NCBI RefSeq assembly: GCF_018130385.1
Contig: NZ_JAFCLU010000036.1
Coordinates: forward strand, 1-60,804
Source: Bradyrhizobium sp. AUGA SZCCT0283
GTDB lineage: Bacteria > Pseudomonadota > Alphaproteobacteria > Rhizobiales > Xanthobacteraceae
Reading direction: 5' to 3'
Length of the DNA: 60,804 nt
Under the pieces are notes generated by a model. It had not been told where the DNA came from. It saw only the letters and a list, made by a program, of their open reading frames with translations, and did no database searches. The translations under genes were made by a program, and so were the position numbers. Positions 8,289 through 17,389 of the stretch are shown here, one piece after another. Every line of letters begins with the position of its first letter. Within the stretch, counting starts at the first letter, position 1.

Positions 8289-11120
8289 TCAGGCGTGCGG
8301 CTGCGCGAGCAGCGGCTGCTGGGTCGGAGACTGCTCCGCCATCTGCATTCCGCCATGACCGTCTCCGGCGGTGACGAAGCTCGATGCCATGAGTTGACCG
8401 AGCAGCGCGACGTTGCCCGGCGGAGTCGTGGCCAACTGGATGCTGATGTTGTTGCCGGTTCCGCCGTCGAGGACGTCCAGGCCGGGACCGCCGATCAGCA
8501 CGTCGTCCCCGGCGCCGCCGTTGAGCACGTCGTTACCGGCGCTGCCGATCAGGACGTCATCACCGTCGCCGCCATTGGCAACGAGCTGCATGCCGCTCAG
8601 TCCCGACGCCTCGATGACGTCATCGCCGCCAAGACCATTGATGACGATCTTGTCATTGGCGTCGAAGTCGGTGATCGTCACGTCGGCGCCGAGACCCCTC
8701 ACGGTTATCACGCCATTGTCGTTGACGATCGTGATCGCGTCATCGCCGTTGGTCGCGTTAAGGGTGATGGTGTCGGCCGCGCCGTCAGCGGCCCCGTTTA
8801 CGCCGAGGTCGATCTTGACCTCGCTGACATCGGTTCCGGTGAGATCGTTCACCGTGACGTCGTCGGCGCCGCCCTGCGTGTTGACGTCAAGCGTCTCCAC
8901 GCCGTGCAGGTCCATGGTGATACCGGCGACGTCCCGGGACAGCCTGACCCGCGAGCCGTTGGCCGAGATGTCGAACTTCTCGTTGATATTGGCACCGTTG
9001 AACACGAGCGTGTCGTTGCCGGCCTGGCCTTCGACCGTGTCGTTGCCGTCGCCCGGGTTCCAGACGAACGTGTCGTTGCCGGCGCCAAGCACGGCAACGT
9101 CGTTGCCCCGCCCGCCATTGACGACGTCATTCCCTGCGCTGCCGGTGATGCTATCGTCGCCATCGCCGCCGTTCAGCGAGAGATTGACCTGGCCGTGGAC
9201 TCCGGAGGCATTGATGTTGTCGTTTCCGACGCCTCCATTGACCGCCAGAACGTCGGTACCTGCGTCCGCGCCGCTGACCGTCACCTGCGCGGGCAGCCCG
9301 TTGACCACGACCGACGATCCACTGCTCACGACGCTGATCCTGTCGTCGCCGGCGGTGCCGCTGACATTGACGGTATCCGCGGCACCGTCGCCGTGACCGC
9401 TGCCGGGCATCGCCGACAGGTCGATAGCGACCTGACTGACACCGGTGCCGGTGAGGTCGTTGACATTGATGGTGTCGGCGCCGCCCGCCGCGGTGAGCTG
9501 GATGTGCTCGACGCCGTTGAGGTCCATGACGATGCTGCCGACATTGCGGGATAACCTCGCCCGCTGGCCGCTGGCGGAGACGTCCATGATCTCGTCGATA
9601 TTGGCGCCGTTGAAGACCAGCGTATCGGTGCCGGCCTGGCCCTCGACCACATCGCTGCCGTCACCGGGATTCCAGACGAACGTGTCGTTACCGTTACCGA
9701 GCTGCGCGACGTCGTTGCCACGGCCGCCGTTGACGATGTCGTTGCCGTCACCGCCGATCAGCGTGTCGTTGCCCTGGCTTCCAGTGATACTGTCGTTGCC
9801 GGCGCCGCCATCGATGACAAGGCCCATGATGCCGGGCGGCAAGGTCGCGGCACTGATCGTATCATTGCCGGCGCCCGCGTTGATCGTCAGCACGTCGCCG
9901 GCTTCGGCATGAGTGATATCGACCTGCGCGGCAAGCCCGGTGACCGAGACCGAGGTCCCTGCACCCACGACGTTGATCGTGTCATTGCCGGCGGTGCCAC
10001 TGACCGTCACGGTGTCCGTCAACCCGTCGGTGCCCAGGTCGAGCGCGACCTGAGTGACGCCGGTGCCGGTCAGATCGCTGACCGTGATATTGTCGGCGCC
10101 GCCGAGCGCGTTGAACTGGATGTGCTCGACGCCGTTCAGATCCATGGTGATGTTGGCAACGTCGCGGGTGAACTTCACTCGCCCCTGGTTGGCGGTGATA
10201 TCGACCTTCTCGTTGAGGTTCGCGCCGTTGAACACGAGCGTGTCTGTGCCGTCCTGACCTTCGACCACATCGCTGCCGTCGCCAGGATTCCAGACGAAGG
10301 TGTCGTCGCCACTACCGAGTTGTGCATTGTCGTTGCCGCGGCCGCCGTTGATGACGTCATTGCCGGTGCCGCCGAGCAAAATGTCGTTGCCGTCGCCGCC
10401 GGTGATGGTGTCGTTGCCGTCACCGCCATCGACTTTGAGGCTGATGAGGGTGGCGAGGCCATTTCCCGCGGTGAAAACGTCGTCGCCGCCATTCATGTTA
10501 AGCACAAAGTTCTCGGTGGTACCGATGTCAAGGAAGAACGGAGCCGGGTTGGTGCGGTCGAAGCGCACGCGGGTGCCGTTCGGCGTGAGCGTGAACACCT
10601 CGGAGCCGTTGCCGCCATTGACCTCGGCGGTGTCGTTGCCGTCGCCGCCTTCCATAAGGTCGCTGTCGTCGCCCGGATTCCAGATCATGCGATCGTTTCC
10701 GGCCTCGCCGAACATCTGGTCGTCGCCGTCGCCGCCGGTCAGCGTGTCGTTGCCCGAACCGCCGAACAGCTGATCATTACCGGCTTTGCCGTTAAGGATG
10801 TCGTTGCCGGCCTGGCCGAACAACATATCGCTGCCGGAGCCGCCGGTCAGCGTGTCGTTGCCCGCGCCGCCGAATAGGTGTGCGGCGGGCAGCACGCCGT
10901 TGGTTTCGTCGAGCGTGATCGTATCGTTGCCGCCTTGGCCGAACACGTCGATCTCGGCGGTGTTGGCGACCGTCGGTTGGCCGCCCGTGACGGATACGGC
11001 GCCGCCGTTGAGGAGAATGTTTCCGGCCGGGTCGCGGCTGATCACAATGGTATCGCCGACGCTATCGTCAAACACTGACAGCAAGCCGGCGCCTGGGAAA
11101 AATGTTGCCTTGGTCGCCAT
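8289..11120 (-). CDS. RTX-type calcium-binding repeat protein, type I secretion substrate
   Basis: 943-residue Asp/Gly/Asn-rich protein with many GGxGxDxLxG nonapeptides, which are the calcium-binding beta-roll of RTX proteins and are secreted via C-terminal signals. The roll blocks alternate with a long duplicated beta-rich unit containing NPGDGSDVVEGQ, FNGAN and MDLNGVEH, repeated about every 205 residues. No signal peptide, cysteine, protease, lipase or pore-forming domain was found. GGAAGG-like Shine-Dalgarno sequence (GGAAGGAC) precedes ATG 11120. The exporter and adaptor follow in the same operon. A structural or adhesive surface role is more likely than an enzymatic one, but this is inference. 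Confidence 0.88.
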   Translation of the reverse strand: MATKATFFPGAGLLSVFDDSVGDTIVISRDPAGNILLNGGAVSVTGGQPTVANTAEIDVFGQGGNDTITLDETNGVLPAAHLFGGAGNDTLTGGSGSDMLFGQAGNDILNGKAGNDQLFGGSGNDTLTGGDGDDQMFGEAGNDRMIWNPGDDSDLMEGGDGNDTAEVNGGNGSEVFTLTPNGTRVRFDRTNPAPFFLDIGTTENFVLNMNGGDDVFTAGNGLATLISLKVDGGDGNDTITGGDGNDILLGGTGNDVINGGRGNDNAQLGSGDDTFVWNPGDGSDVVEGQDGTDTLVFNGANLNEKVDITANQGRVKFTRDVANITMDLNGVEHIQFNALGGADNITVSDLTGTGVTQVALDLGTDGLTDTVTVSGTAGNDTINVVGAGTSVSVTGLAAQVDITHAEAGDVLTINAGAGNDTISAATLPPGIMGLVIDGGAGNDSITGSQGNDTLIGGDGNDIVNGGRGNDVAQLGNGNDTFVWNPGDGSDVVEGQAGTDTLVFNGANIDEIMDVSASGQRARLSRNVGSIVMDLNGVEHIQLTAAGGADTINVNDLTGTGVSQVAIDLSAMPGSGHGDGAADTVNVSGTAGDDRISVVSSGSSVVVNGLPAQVTVSGADAGTDVLAVNGGVGNDNINASGVHGQVNLSLNGGDGDDSITGSAGNDVVNGGRGNDVAVLGAGNDTFVWNPGDGNDTVEGQAGNDTLVFNGANINEKFDISANGSRVRLSRDVAGITMDLHGVETLDVNTQGGADDVTVNDLTGTDVSEVKIDLGVNGAADGAADTITLNATNGDDAITIVNDNGVITVRGLGADVTITDFDANDKIVINGLGGDDVIEASGLSGMQLVANGGDGDDVLIGSAGNDVLNGGAGDDVLIGGPGLDVLDGGTGNNISIQLATTPPGNVALLGQLMASSFVTAGDGHGGMQMAEQSPTQQPLLAQPHA
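8890..10700 (-). repeat. Long internal repeats in the RTX gene
   Basis: The near-identical block encoding FVWNPGDG recurs at about 9057, 9669 and 10288, with a divergent fourth copy near 10678. The period of the first three is 612-619 bp (204-206 codons). Each unit carries a beta-rich module followed by RTX nonapeptides. Confidence 0.8.
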
Positions 11121-11324
11121 GGTCGTAGTCCTTCCAAATGTGTGGCCGCGGCGCGGATGCGCGTTAGCTATGAAAAGGGATGAATGACCGGCTTTAGCGC
11201 GCAGCCGGATGATTGGTGGAAAATCGGTGGAATGAGGGTCATGATCGCTTCGTCCTCCTGCTTTTGTGTCAGCTGCGAGGATCCCGGCGCCGCGCTACAG
11301 AAATATTTCAACCAGCGGCAATCG

Positions 11325-11340
11325 CGTTACATTTGTAACG
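11325..11340. promoter_or_regulatory. Palindrome CGTTACA-TT-TGTAACG upstream of the RTX operon
   Basis: A perfect inverted repeat with 7-bp arms and a 2-bp centre lies about 205 bp upstream of the RTX start codon. It has the symmetry of an operator for a dimeric regulator. No binding protein can be named from the sequence. Confidence 0.45.
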
Positions 11341-11637
11341 AACCCGACGAGCGCATGTAGCGTTTCAGCACTCGGGTCAGCTCCATCCCGGTGTCGCTGA
11401 TTCAAACGCCTTTTCGCAGAATGTGCTCGGACCCCTGGAGCGGAGTTTCTGTTGAGAGCGAAGAGGACTGCCGCCTGGTCTATGCCGCGATGACCCGGCC
11501 AAAGGACGACCTGCCAGGGCGGCTCATAGCGGTGGTGTTAGGGAGGGAAACCTACGCCTGGTCGCATTGTCATGCTGCTGCTGCTGCTGTTGTGACGATG
11601 CAGCGGTTATGCGGCGTTGGCCACTTTCGTTATCATT

Positions 11638-11710
11638 GGGGTGTCAATCGGCGTTCAAATTTGACCCTGCATCGGCGTCCAATTTTGGCTCTAACTCGAA
11701 TTTGAAGCAG
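11638..11710. mobile_element. Possible IS21-type end remnant
   Basis: Two related segments (TGTCAATCGGCGTTCAAATT and GCATCGGCGTCCAATTTTGG) resemble, from memory, the terminal repeats of IS21-family elements. No transposase frame remains nearby. Confidence 0.3.
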
Positions 11711-12109
11711 TTTGAGATTCGCGTGGTGTTCTTTCGGGAGGAATCAGCACCATGCAACAATCACTGCGACGCTCCAGTTTGGTTCCGACCGGGTTTGCTG
11801 TGGAAAGTCCGTTCTGCGAGGCGGACAGAACCATTATCACCGTCCGGTCCTCGAGAAGTTTACTCTAGGTCCATCATGCGGAGCGGTGTCCCGCGCGTGC
11901 ATCCATTACCAGCGCCGCGTGACCGCGGACCCATCATCGATTCAAGTCTCCCGCCCACAAGGGCGAATGAATCAGTGATCTGCTTCGGCTTCAACAGGGG
12001 AGTTTTTCAACACAATCCGCCCAGAATCGGACATTTCCTCCAAGTCAGTATTTGACCTCATTCCAGACTCTGCCGCTCCGGCGATGCGCCCTCAAGCGGC
12101 CCATGCCGT

Positions 12110-12885
12110 CTAGGTCGATTTGAGTTGCGCGCTGTTGACCGGCAGCTTCGGGATCCGCTTGCCCGTTGCCGCGACGATTGCATTGGTCGCCGCAGGTATC
12201 ACCGCCGTACCCGGCTCACCAATGCCACCCCGAGCCTCCGTGCTCTTCACCAGATGAACTTCGATCAAAGGCGCCTCGTCAATGCGCAGCATCCGATAGT
12301 CATCGAAATGCCTTGCTCGACGCGAGCCGTCCTTGATCGTGATCTCGCCGAACAGGGCGGCCGTGATACGAAGATGATCCCGCTCTCCATCTGCGCCTTT
12401 ACCGTGTCCGGGTTCACGATCATCCCGCAATCGACGGCGCAAACCACGCGCTGCACGCGGACCTCACCGTCGTTCGAGACTGATACTTCGGCGACTTCGG
12501 CGATGTAGGTCTCGCCGAACGCGTGCAAGAGCGAAATGCCCCGACCGCTGTCGGGCGACAGCAGCGGCCGGCCCCAGCCGCGGCAAGTTTGAGGACCGCG
12601 TTGGCGCGCGGCGACTTGTCGAGCAGAGCCCGGCGGTATTCGAACGGGTCTTGCTTCGCGACCACGGCGAGCTCGTCGATGAAACTCTCGACCACGAAGA
12701 TGTTGTGTGTGGGCCGACGCCGCGCCAGAACGCAGTCGGAATCCCCGGCGGCTCCTGGCGGACATAGTCGACCTGAATGTTGTCAAGCGCGTAAGGCGGC
12801 TCGGCCGCGCCGTCCACCGCATCCGTATCGAGGCCCCTCACCGTGGCGACGAGGTTGTGGAGGCCGGCTGCACGCATCACCCTGG
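12110..12885 (-). pseudogene. Degraded isoquinoline 1-oxidoreductase beta-subunit fragment
   Basis: C-terminal part of a molybdopterin hydroxylase large subunit, broken over several frames. Recognisable pieces in order are PPYALDNIQVDYVRQEPPG, then FIDELAVVAKQDPFEYRRAL, then VQRVVCAVDCGMIVNPDTV, then EARGGIGEPGTAVIPAATNA. At least three frame changes are needed to join them, and the N-terminal two thirds are missing. The intact gene at 17851 is a paralogue ending in the same way (RGIGEPTVPPAAPALANA). The fragment is fused directly to the remnant of another gene upstream. Confidence 0.8.
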
Positions 12886-13132
12886 CTGCGTGAAATTCGA
12901 GTTAGCGCGGGAGGTCACGCATATTTTGTCATGAGGAACCGTTGATGATGGTGCAGGCCGAGGCACAAAACCGTCGATGATCACCATCTCGCCCAAGCTA
13001 CGTACGCCCTAATATTCTCGACGTATGTTTCGATCCGGCCGCCGGGTCCTCCACAATCCGAGCCGCCGCGTCGCTTGCTCCAAATCCCGCGAGCAGGATA
13101 GTCGTCGCGAGTAACGCTGGGAGGCTCTTCAT
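12886..13132 (-). pseudogene. Remnant of a secreted ASACT-type protein
   Basis: An ATG at 13132 opens a clear signal peptide (MKSLPALLATTILLAGFG), but the frame stops after about 44 codons. Other frames continue with ETYVENIRAY, GEMVIIDGF and HDKICVTSRAN. I recognise these as a broken version of a small rhizobial secreted family with a VIIDG.CASACT motif (ClpP-like). It runs straight into the IorB fragment, giving a chimeric relic. Confidence 0.55.
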
Positions 13133-13513
13133 GACCATTCCAGTCTCAAATTGTTGTATCTGAATCTGACCACCTCTAGTGAGGTCGAACTGACTTTATC
13201 TAGTCGCCCGCCGCAGACCAAGCCGGCAAGCGGGCTCAATTGCCATCCAGAAATGTATATTTCTTGAAGCAATAGTATATTCGTGCGCAAGCTGACATTC
13301 GTCCGGTTCACGAGGCTCATAGAACAACCAACCGCAGGCGCGCATGACTGATGCCGAATGGCATCGAAGGCAGTAAGGTGCGCAAAGACCCGACAGCTTG
13401 AACGCGACTTCACGATCTCGCGTGCTCGGGAATATCATAAAACAGATTCGAGTCTTTCTATCAGAGGCCCGCGCATGGTGTGCATGGGGTCAACAACGTG
13501 GAGGGATTCGGCA
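13133..13513. other. Intergenic, no gene recognised
   Basis: Minus-strand frames here have no domain and no convincing ribosome site. The part next to 13514 should hold the promoter of the small secreted protein gene; I see no strong box. Confidence 0.4.
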
Positions 13514-13735
13514 ATGACTAACTTCAAACTTCTCAGCTTGGCCGCGATTTTGTCAACAGCGATTGTGACCCCGGTATTCGCGCAGCAAGCTGTCGACGAA
13601 CCCGGCATGCAGGCGTTTTTCCAGAGCCTGGGTGTTGGATCCCATGACAGCCCGACAGCGAGCGCCATGGCGTCGGCACGCGGTTCGTATGCGAGCGTGC
13701 CGGCGAACCGCATTTCAGCAAAGCACAAGAAGTGA
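13514..13735 (+). CDS. Small secreted hypothetical protein
   Basis: 73-residue protein with a clean signal peptide (LAAILSTAIVTPVFAQQ, cleavage expected after FA-QQ). The mature part is about 50 residues, rich in Ser and Ala, with a basic tail (ISAKHKK). ATG 13514 was preferred over the longer frame because the signal peptide begins there. It resembles small periplasmic proteins of unknown function common in Bradyrhizobium. A strong terminator-like hairpin follows, so it is monocistronic. Confidence 0.65.
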   Translation: MTNFKLLSLAAILSTAIVTPVFAQQAVDEPGMQAFFQSLGVGSHDSPTASAMASARGSYASVPANRISAKHKK

Positions 13736-13768
13736 AAAGGCCGCACCAATATGTCGCGGCTCAATCAG

Positions 13769-13800
13769 TAGCAAAGGCGGTCTAACGGACGCCTTTGCTA
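13769..13800 (+). terminator. Hairpin terminator after the small secreted protein
   Basis: A perfect 11-bp stem (TAGCAAAGGCG paired with CGCCTTTGCTA) with a 10-base loop starts 33 bases after the stop codon at 13735. Only a short T stretch follows. Confidence 0.7.
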
Positions 13801-13887
13801 TTTGGCGCGCTGTTATCAGCCACATCGATCAAAGGAGCGCAACATGCCCGCGTCGGAACCGCTCTCGGTTGTGCCGAATCGTCAATT

Positions 13888-15624
13888 ATGCACATGACTG
13901 AGCTCAATCGCGCATCACTAGACAAATATATCCGCAGCGTCGGCGTCCGGCAGATCCGTCTGGTTTGTGGGCTGGTTCTGTTCGCCTACTTGCTAAACCA
14001 TTTCATCAACCATGCGCTCGGCAATATTTCGCTGGATGCCCTTGCCACAGGTGTCAAATATCACACCGCTTTCTGGAAAAGTTTACCCGTCTCGACGGTG
14101 TTTTATGCCGCGGCAACCGCCCATGCCGGCCTCGGGATCTGGGCGCTTTACCAGCGCCGTCAATTTCACTGGAAAGCGATCGAGCCGATACAACTTGTAC
14201 TAGGTTTAAGTATCCCTGCCCTTATCATCACCCATCTTGCCGGTGTGCGGTTTGACGACGTACTATTCCAACATCAAAAGCTCTATCCGCAGGTGTTTTA
14301 CTCGTACTGGATCATATGGCCATACAAGATGTGGCTAATGTTCATTGTTTTGATCGTATCTTGGGTTCACGGCTGCATTGGACTGTATTTCTGGCTCCGC
14401 ATGAAGGCGTTCTTCGAGACGGCGGCGCCGTTTCTGCTGGCCGCAGCGGTACTCATTCCGACGCTTGCCATGCTCGGCCTCTATCAAGGCGGACGACGGG
14501 TAGTGCATGACAGCGGCACCATGCAATGGAAAGCGGATAATCTCTCCCGACGTCAGGTCGGGACCGCTGCGGAGCAGGACATCATCGACGGCATCGTCGA
14601 CTATTTCCTGATTGGATATGTCGGCCTGATCGGATTTGTTTTGATCGCGCGCGGCGTGCGCACGTTGAATGAGCGCCGCGTCGGCATGATCAATCTGTCG
14701 TACGGCAACGGCAGGACGGTTCGCGTGCCGAAGGGCCTGAGCGTGCTCGAAGCCAGCCTTCGCAATAACGTGCCGCACGCCAGCGTTTGTGGCGGTCGCG
14801 CTCGGTGCTCTACCTGTCGTATTCGTGTGATAGGCGATTGCAGTGCGCTGCCGGAGCCGTCAAAGCGAGAAGCCTTCGTGCTCAACCGTGTGGGCGCCGG
14901 TGCCGATCCGGCAATTCGCCTCGCCTGCCAATTGCGGCCGAACACTGATCTGTCCTTCTTCCAGATTTTTATGCCCCATGTCACAGCGGCTTCTGTCCGG
15001 AAAGCAGGTTCTGTTCGTATTGGTCAGGAACGTTATCTTGTCAGTATGTTCGTGGGCATGCGCGGATCGACCACACTTGCGGAGCAGCGATTGCCGTTCG
15101 ATACCGTATTCATTGTCAACCGGTTCCTGAGCGCCGTCTCCCGGGCCGTGATCGAATGCGGCGGTCAACCGAACCAATTTGTCGGGGATGGGGAATTGGC
15201 CCTATTCGGGCTCAATGCCGACCCGCAAACCGCCTGCCGCCAAGCCCTTCAGGCAGCAGCACTGATTGCTACGAATATCGATGAGTTGAATCAATTTCTA
15301 AACCACGACTTGCTCGAGCCGGTCCGTTTCGGGATCGGCATCCATGGTGGCGAAGTGATCATCGGCGACATCGGTTATCGCGATCACCAGGTGTTCACCG
15401 CACTTGGAGACGCCGTCAACGTGGCTGCGCGCCTGCAGGACACGACGAAGGGCCTCGAATGCGAGGTTATTCTGTCAGAGGAGGTTTACAAGACGGCGGG
15501 TCTACCGGTTAACTTGCGGCCAGAGCAAGAACTAGAGATCCGCGGACGCGCCGAACCCATGATCGCCCGCGTTGTTGCGAATGCAAGGATGTTGTCCTCA
15601 CCGAGAATCGCCATCGTCGCCTAG
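13888..15624 (+). CDS. Membrane / [2Fe-2S] ferredoxin / class III nucleotidyl cyclase fusion
   Basis: About 578 residues. The N-terminal half has several membrane helices carrying His residues (NHFINHALG, ATAHAGLGI, IITHLAGV, VSWVHGCIG), reminiscent of heme-b-binding anchors of the succinate dehydrogenase type. Next is a plant-type ferredoxin domain with a [2Fe-2S] motif (VCGGRARCSTC, then LACQL). The C-terminal half is an adenylate/guanylate cyclase domain (FVGDGELALFG, GIGIHGGEVIIGDIG, ALGDAVNVAARLQ). The architecture suggests a redox-controlled cyclase. Oddity: the first metal-binding Asp of the cyclase appears to be Gly (FVGMRGST where FxDMRGST is expected), so activity may be reduced or lost. 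ATG 13888 or 13894 is the likely start; the ribosome site is weak. Confidence 0.8.
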   Translation: MHMTELNRASLDKYIRSVGVRQIRLVCGLVLFAYLLNHFINHALGNISLDALATGVKYHTAFWKSLPVSTVFYAAATAHAGLGIWALYQRRQFHWKAIEPIQLVLGLSIPALIITHLAGVRFDDVLFQHQKLYPQVFYSYWIIWPYKMWLMFIVLIVSWVHGCIGLYFWLRMKAFFETAAPFLLAAAVLIPTLAMLGLYQGGRRVVHDSGTMQWKADNLSRRQVGTAAEQDIIDGIVDYFLIGYVGLIGFVLIARGVRTLNERRVGMINLSYGNGRTVRVPKGLSVLEASLRNNVPHASVCGGRARCSTCRIRVIGDCSALPEPSKREAFVLNRVGAGADPAIRLACQLRPNTDLSFFQIFMPHVTAASVRKAGSVRIGQERYLVSMFVGMRGSTTLAEQRLPFDTVFIVNRFLSAVSRAVIECGGQPNQFVGDGELALFGLNADPQTACRQALQAAALIATNIDELNQFLNHDLLEPVRFGIGIHGGEVIIGDIGYRDHQVFTALGDAVNVAARLQDTTKGLECEVILSEEVYKTAGLPVNLRPEQELEIRGRAEPMIARVVANARMLSSPRIAIVA

Positions 15625-16181
15625 GAAAATCGCTGCAGAGATTCTCGGGGCTAAATCATTCCAAGAAATGGTTTTTCGCTTTCGGAATCAGAACATCGCC
15701 TCCCTGTAACTGTTCGTTTGCGAACGCGACTGTCTTGCGGAAAACCCTATCGAGCAACACTGCCGTGCGTGCTGCTATTTACGATTGGACCGGATTCTGG
15801 GTTGGCAGCCACGTGAGGGCACCTGATCCAGGTCGTGGGATTATCCAGAATAACGGTTACAAGTTCGGTCGGTGGGAGTGCCATATTATTTTGCCTCTAT
15901 CGTCGAGATGAAAGGTCAATGCACCATCCAACAGCATTAGACCACCGATCTGGCGCGTTTCCGGGGCTGGGAAAAAATGAGACCTTAATTCGCACGGCCT
16001 TTCCAAAATACGCCGTGGAAGAAGCCGGCCAATGGCCGACTTTTTTGCAAGGCTCCTTGTCGATCGAGGGCATTCAGTAAACCTACCCGGCAGCACCGAA
16101 AGCGGCGCCTATTGTGAAGCAATTCACAGCGCAATCACAAAATGAGGCGATAATCATCCTCAATCGGGGGAGGATGCGCCA
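15625..16181. other. Intergenic, no gene recognised
   Basis: A possible 81-codon plus frame (15835-16080) has no signal, domain or ribosome site. Otherwise only the upstream region of the nuclease gene, with its strong Shine-Dalgarno GGGGGAGG at 16166-16173. Confidence 0.4.
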
Positions 16182-16989
16182 ATGCGCTATATTTTGCTTG
16201 TTATGCTGGCTCTCGTATCCCAATGCAGCAATGCGAACGCGAGATGAAGGTCACAAGATCGTTTGCGAAATCGCTTTCCGCCTGGCGCAGCCGGATACGC
16301 GAGCGGCGGTACGTAAGCTGATACGATCCGACACAGAGTTCGATACGTTCAGTGAATCCTGCGTATTTCCCGATCATCCAAGAAAACGAGCCTCCGAGCA
16401 TTTCATCAACCTGGCGCGCAATTCGCAGGGCCTGGCTTCGGACGAGTGTCCGCAAGCGGAGAAGTGCGTACTCGGCGCCATCCTGAACGACAGCAAGATC
16501 CTTGCGTCAAAATCCGAGAAAAAGGCCGACAGGTTGCGCGCGCTCAAGTTCCTGGGCCATTGGGTTGGAGATATTCATCAACCGTTACACGTATCGTTCG
16601 AAGACGATCGCGGAGGCAACAACATCGCGGTCAGCGGGCAATGTTCGGGAAAGCTGCATTCAACGTGGGATACCTGCCTCGTAGAAAATGCGGTCGGCAC
16701 GGACGTTGCGGATGCCGTTGACGAACTCATCGACGCGATCACTCCGGAGATGATGGCCAAGTGGAACGCTTCCGACCCGCGTGAATGGGCAAACGAGTCA
16801 TTTGCCATCGCGGAGGCGGTCAAGACCGGTTACTGCGTGATGCATGAAGCTTCGTGTGATTTGCCCAACTCTGCACACGCAACCGTTGATGCGACTTATC
16901 TTGAGACGAACAAACCTGTTGTAAGGGAGCAGCTGCAGAAGGCCGGCGTCCGGCTTGCCCGCGTTCTCGATACGGCGTTCGGAAACTGA
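16182..16989 (+). pseudogene. S1/P1-family zinc nuclease, frameshifted at the signal-peptide junction
   Basis: The mature region is a good S1/P1 nuclease: EGHKIVCEIA, PDHPR, SEHFIN, LGHWVGDIHQPLHV and LHSTWD supply most of the zinc-binding His and Asp residues. The best start is ATG 16182, eight bases after GGGGGAGG. It encodes an ideal signal peptide (MRYILLVMLALVSQCSNANA) that hits TGA at 16245. The nuclease domain continues one frame over. A loss of about four bases between GCG and GATGAA would explain both the shift and the missing N-terminal Trp that normally binds zinc. An alternative in-frame ATG at 16174 keeps the frame open but lies directly against the Shine-Dalgarno and gives a poor leader. 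Either a young pseudogene or a sequencing error. Confidence 0.7.
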
Positions 16990-17389
16990 CTGCGATTGTG
17001 ATGGAAGTTGCACGTTCTAACGGTTCAATCGTGTAGCGAATACGGTCACGTCAATATTTGCGGTGAGCGGCCATTGCTTCGCTAGCATAGTCTGGCGAAA
17101 GGCCATAGGCTTTCGACGATCATACTCCGTGACGGAGCCGGGCTCTGGCCTGCCGGACCCGCGTCGAGATAGGTTGTGCCTAGACGGACGAGATACGGCG
17201 ACACCTCGGTTGTCCCGCCGAAAGCAACGGAGCCGGGATCTCCCGCTGCTTTCGCATTACGATTCAATCAGGCTACTACATTTGCATCTCCCGACTTTTG
17301 AGAATGGGCCAATAGGGCTAAAATAATGAGCGAGGCGGTGTGATGATCAGCCGAGCTTCGTCCAATTCGGCTAAGTTCCGGAGGGCCCC
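16990..17389. other. Intergenic upstream of the isoquinoline-oxidoreductase operon
   Basis: 400 bp without a credible gene. It should contain the promoter for the operon starting at 17390. GGAGGGCCCC just before the start serves as ribosome site. Confidence 0.4.

Larger units (their letters stand above)
11121..12109. other. Intergenic stretch with degraded sequence
   Basis: Nearly 1 kb without a credible intact gene. It contains the RTX promoter region, a perfect 7-bp inverted repeat (11325-11340), a run of five CTG triplets at about 11575, and a possible insertion-sequence end near 11640. Open frames on the plus strand lack recognisable domains. Confidence 0.5.

Noticed and set aside
8127..9554. 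475-codon plus-strand frame over the RTX gene
   Set aside because: Mirror of the repetitive RTX coding sequence; no ribosome site or domain.
8890..10700. CRISPR-like array
   Set aside because: The repeats are coding, of long period, and translate into RTX modules.
11391..12055. Plus-strand genes upstream of the IorB relic
   Set aside because: Short overlapping frames with CTG-run sequence and no domain.
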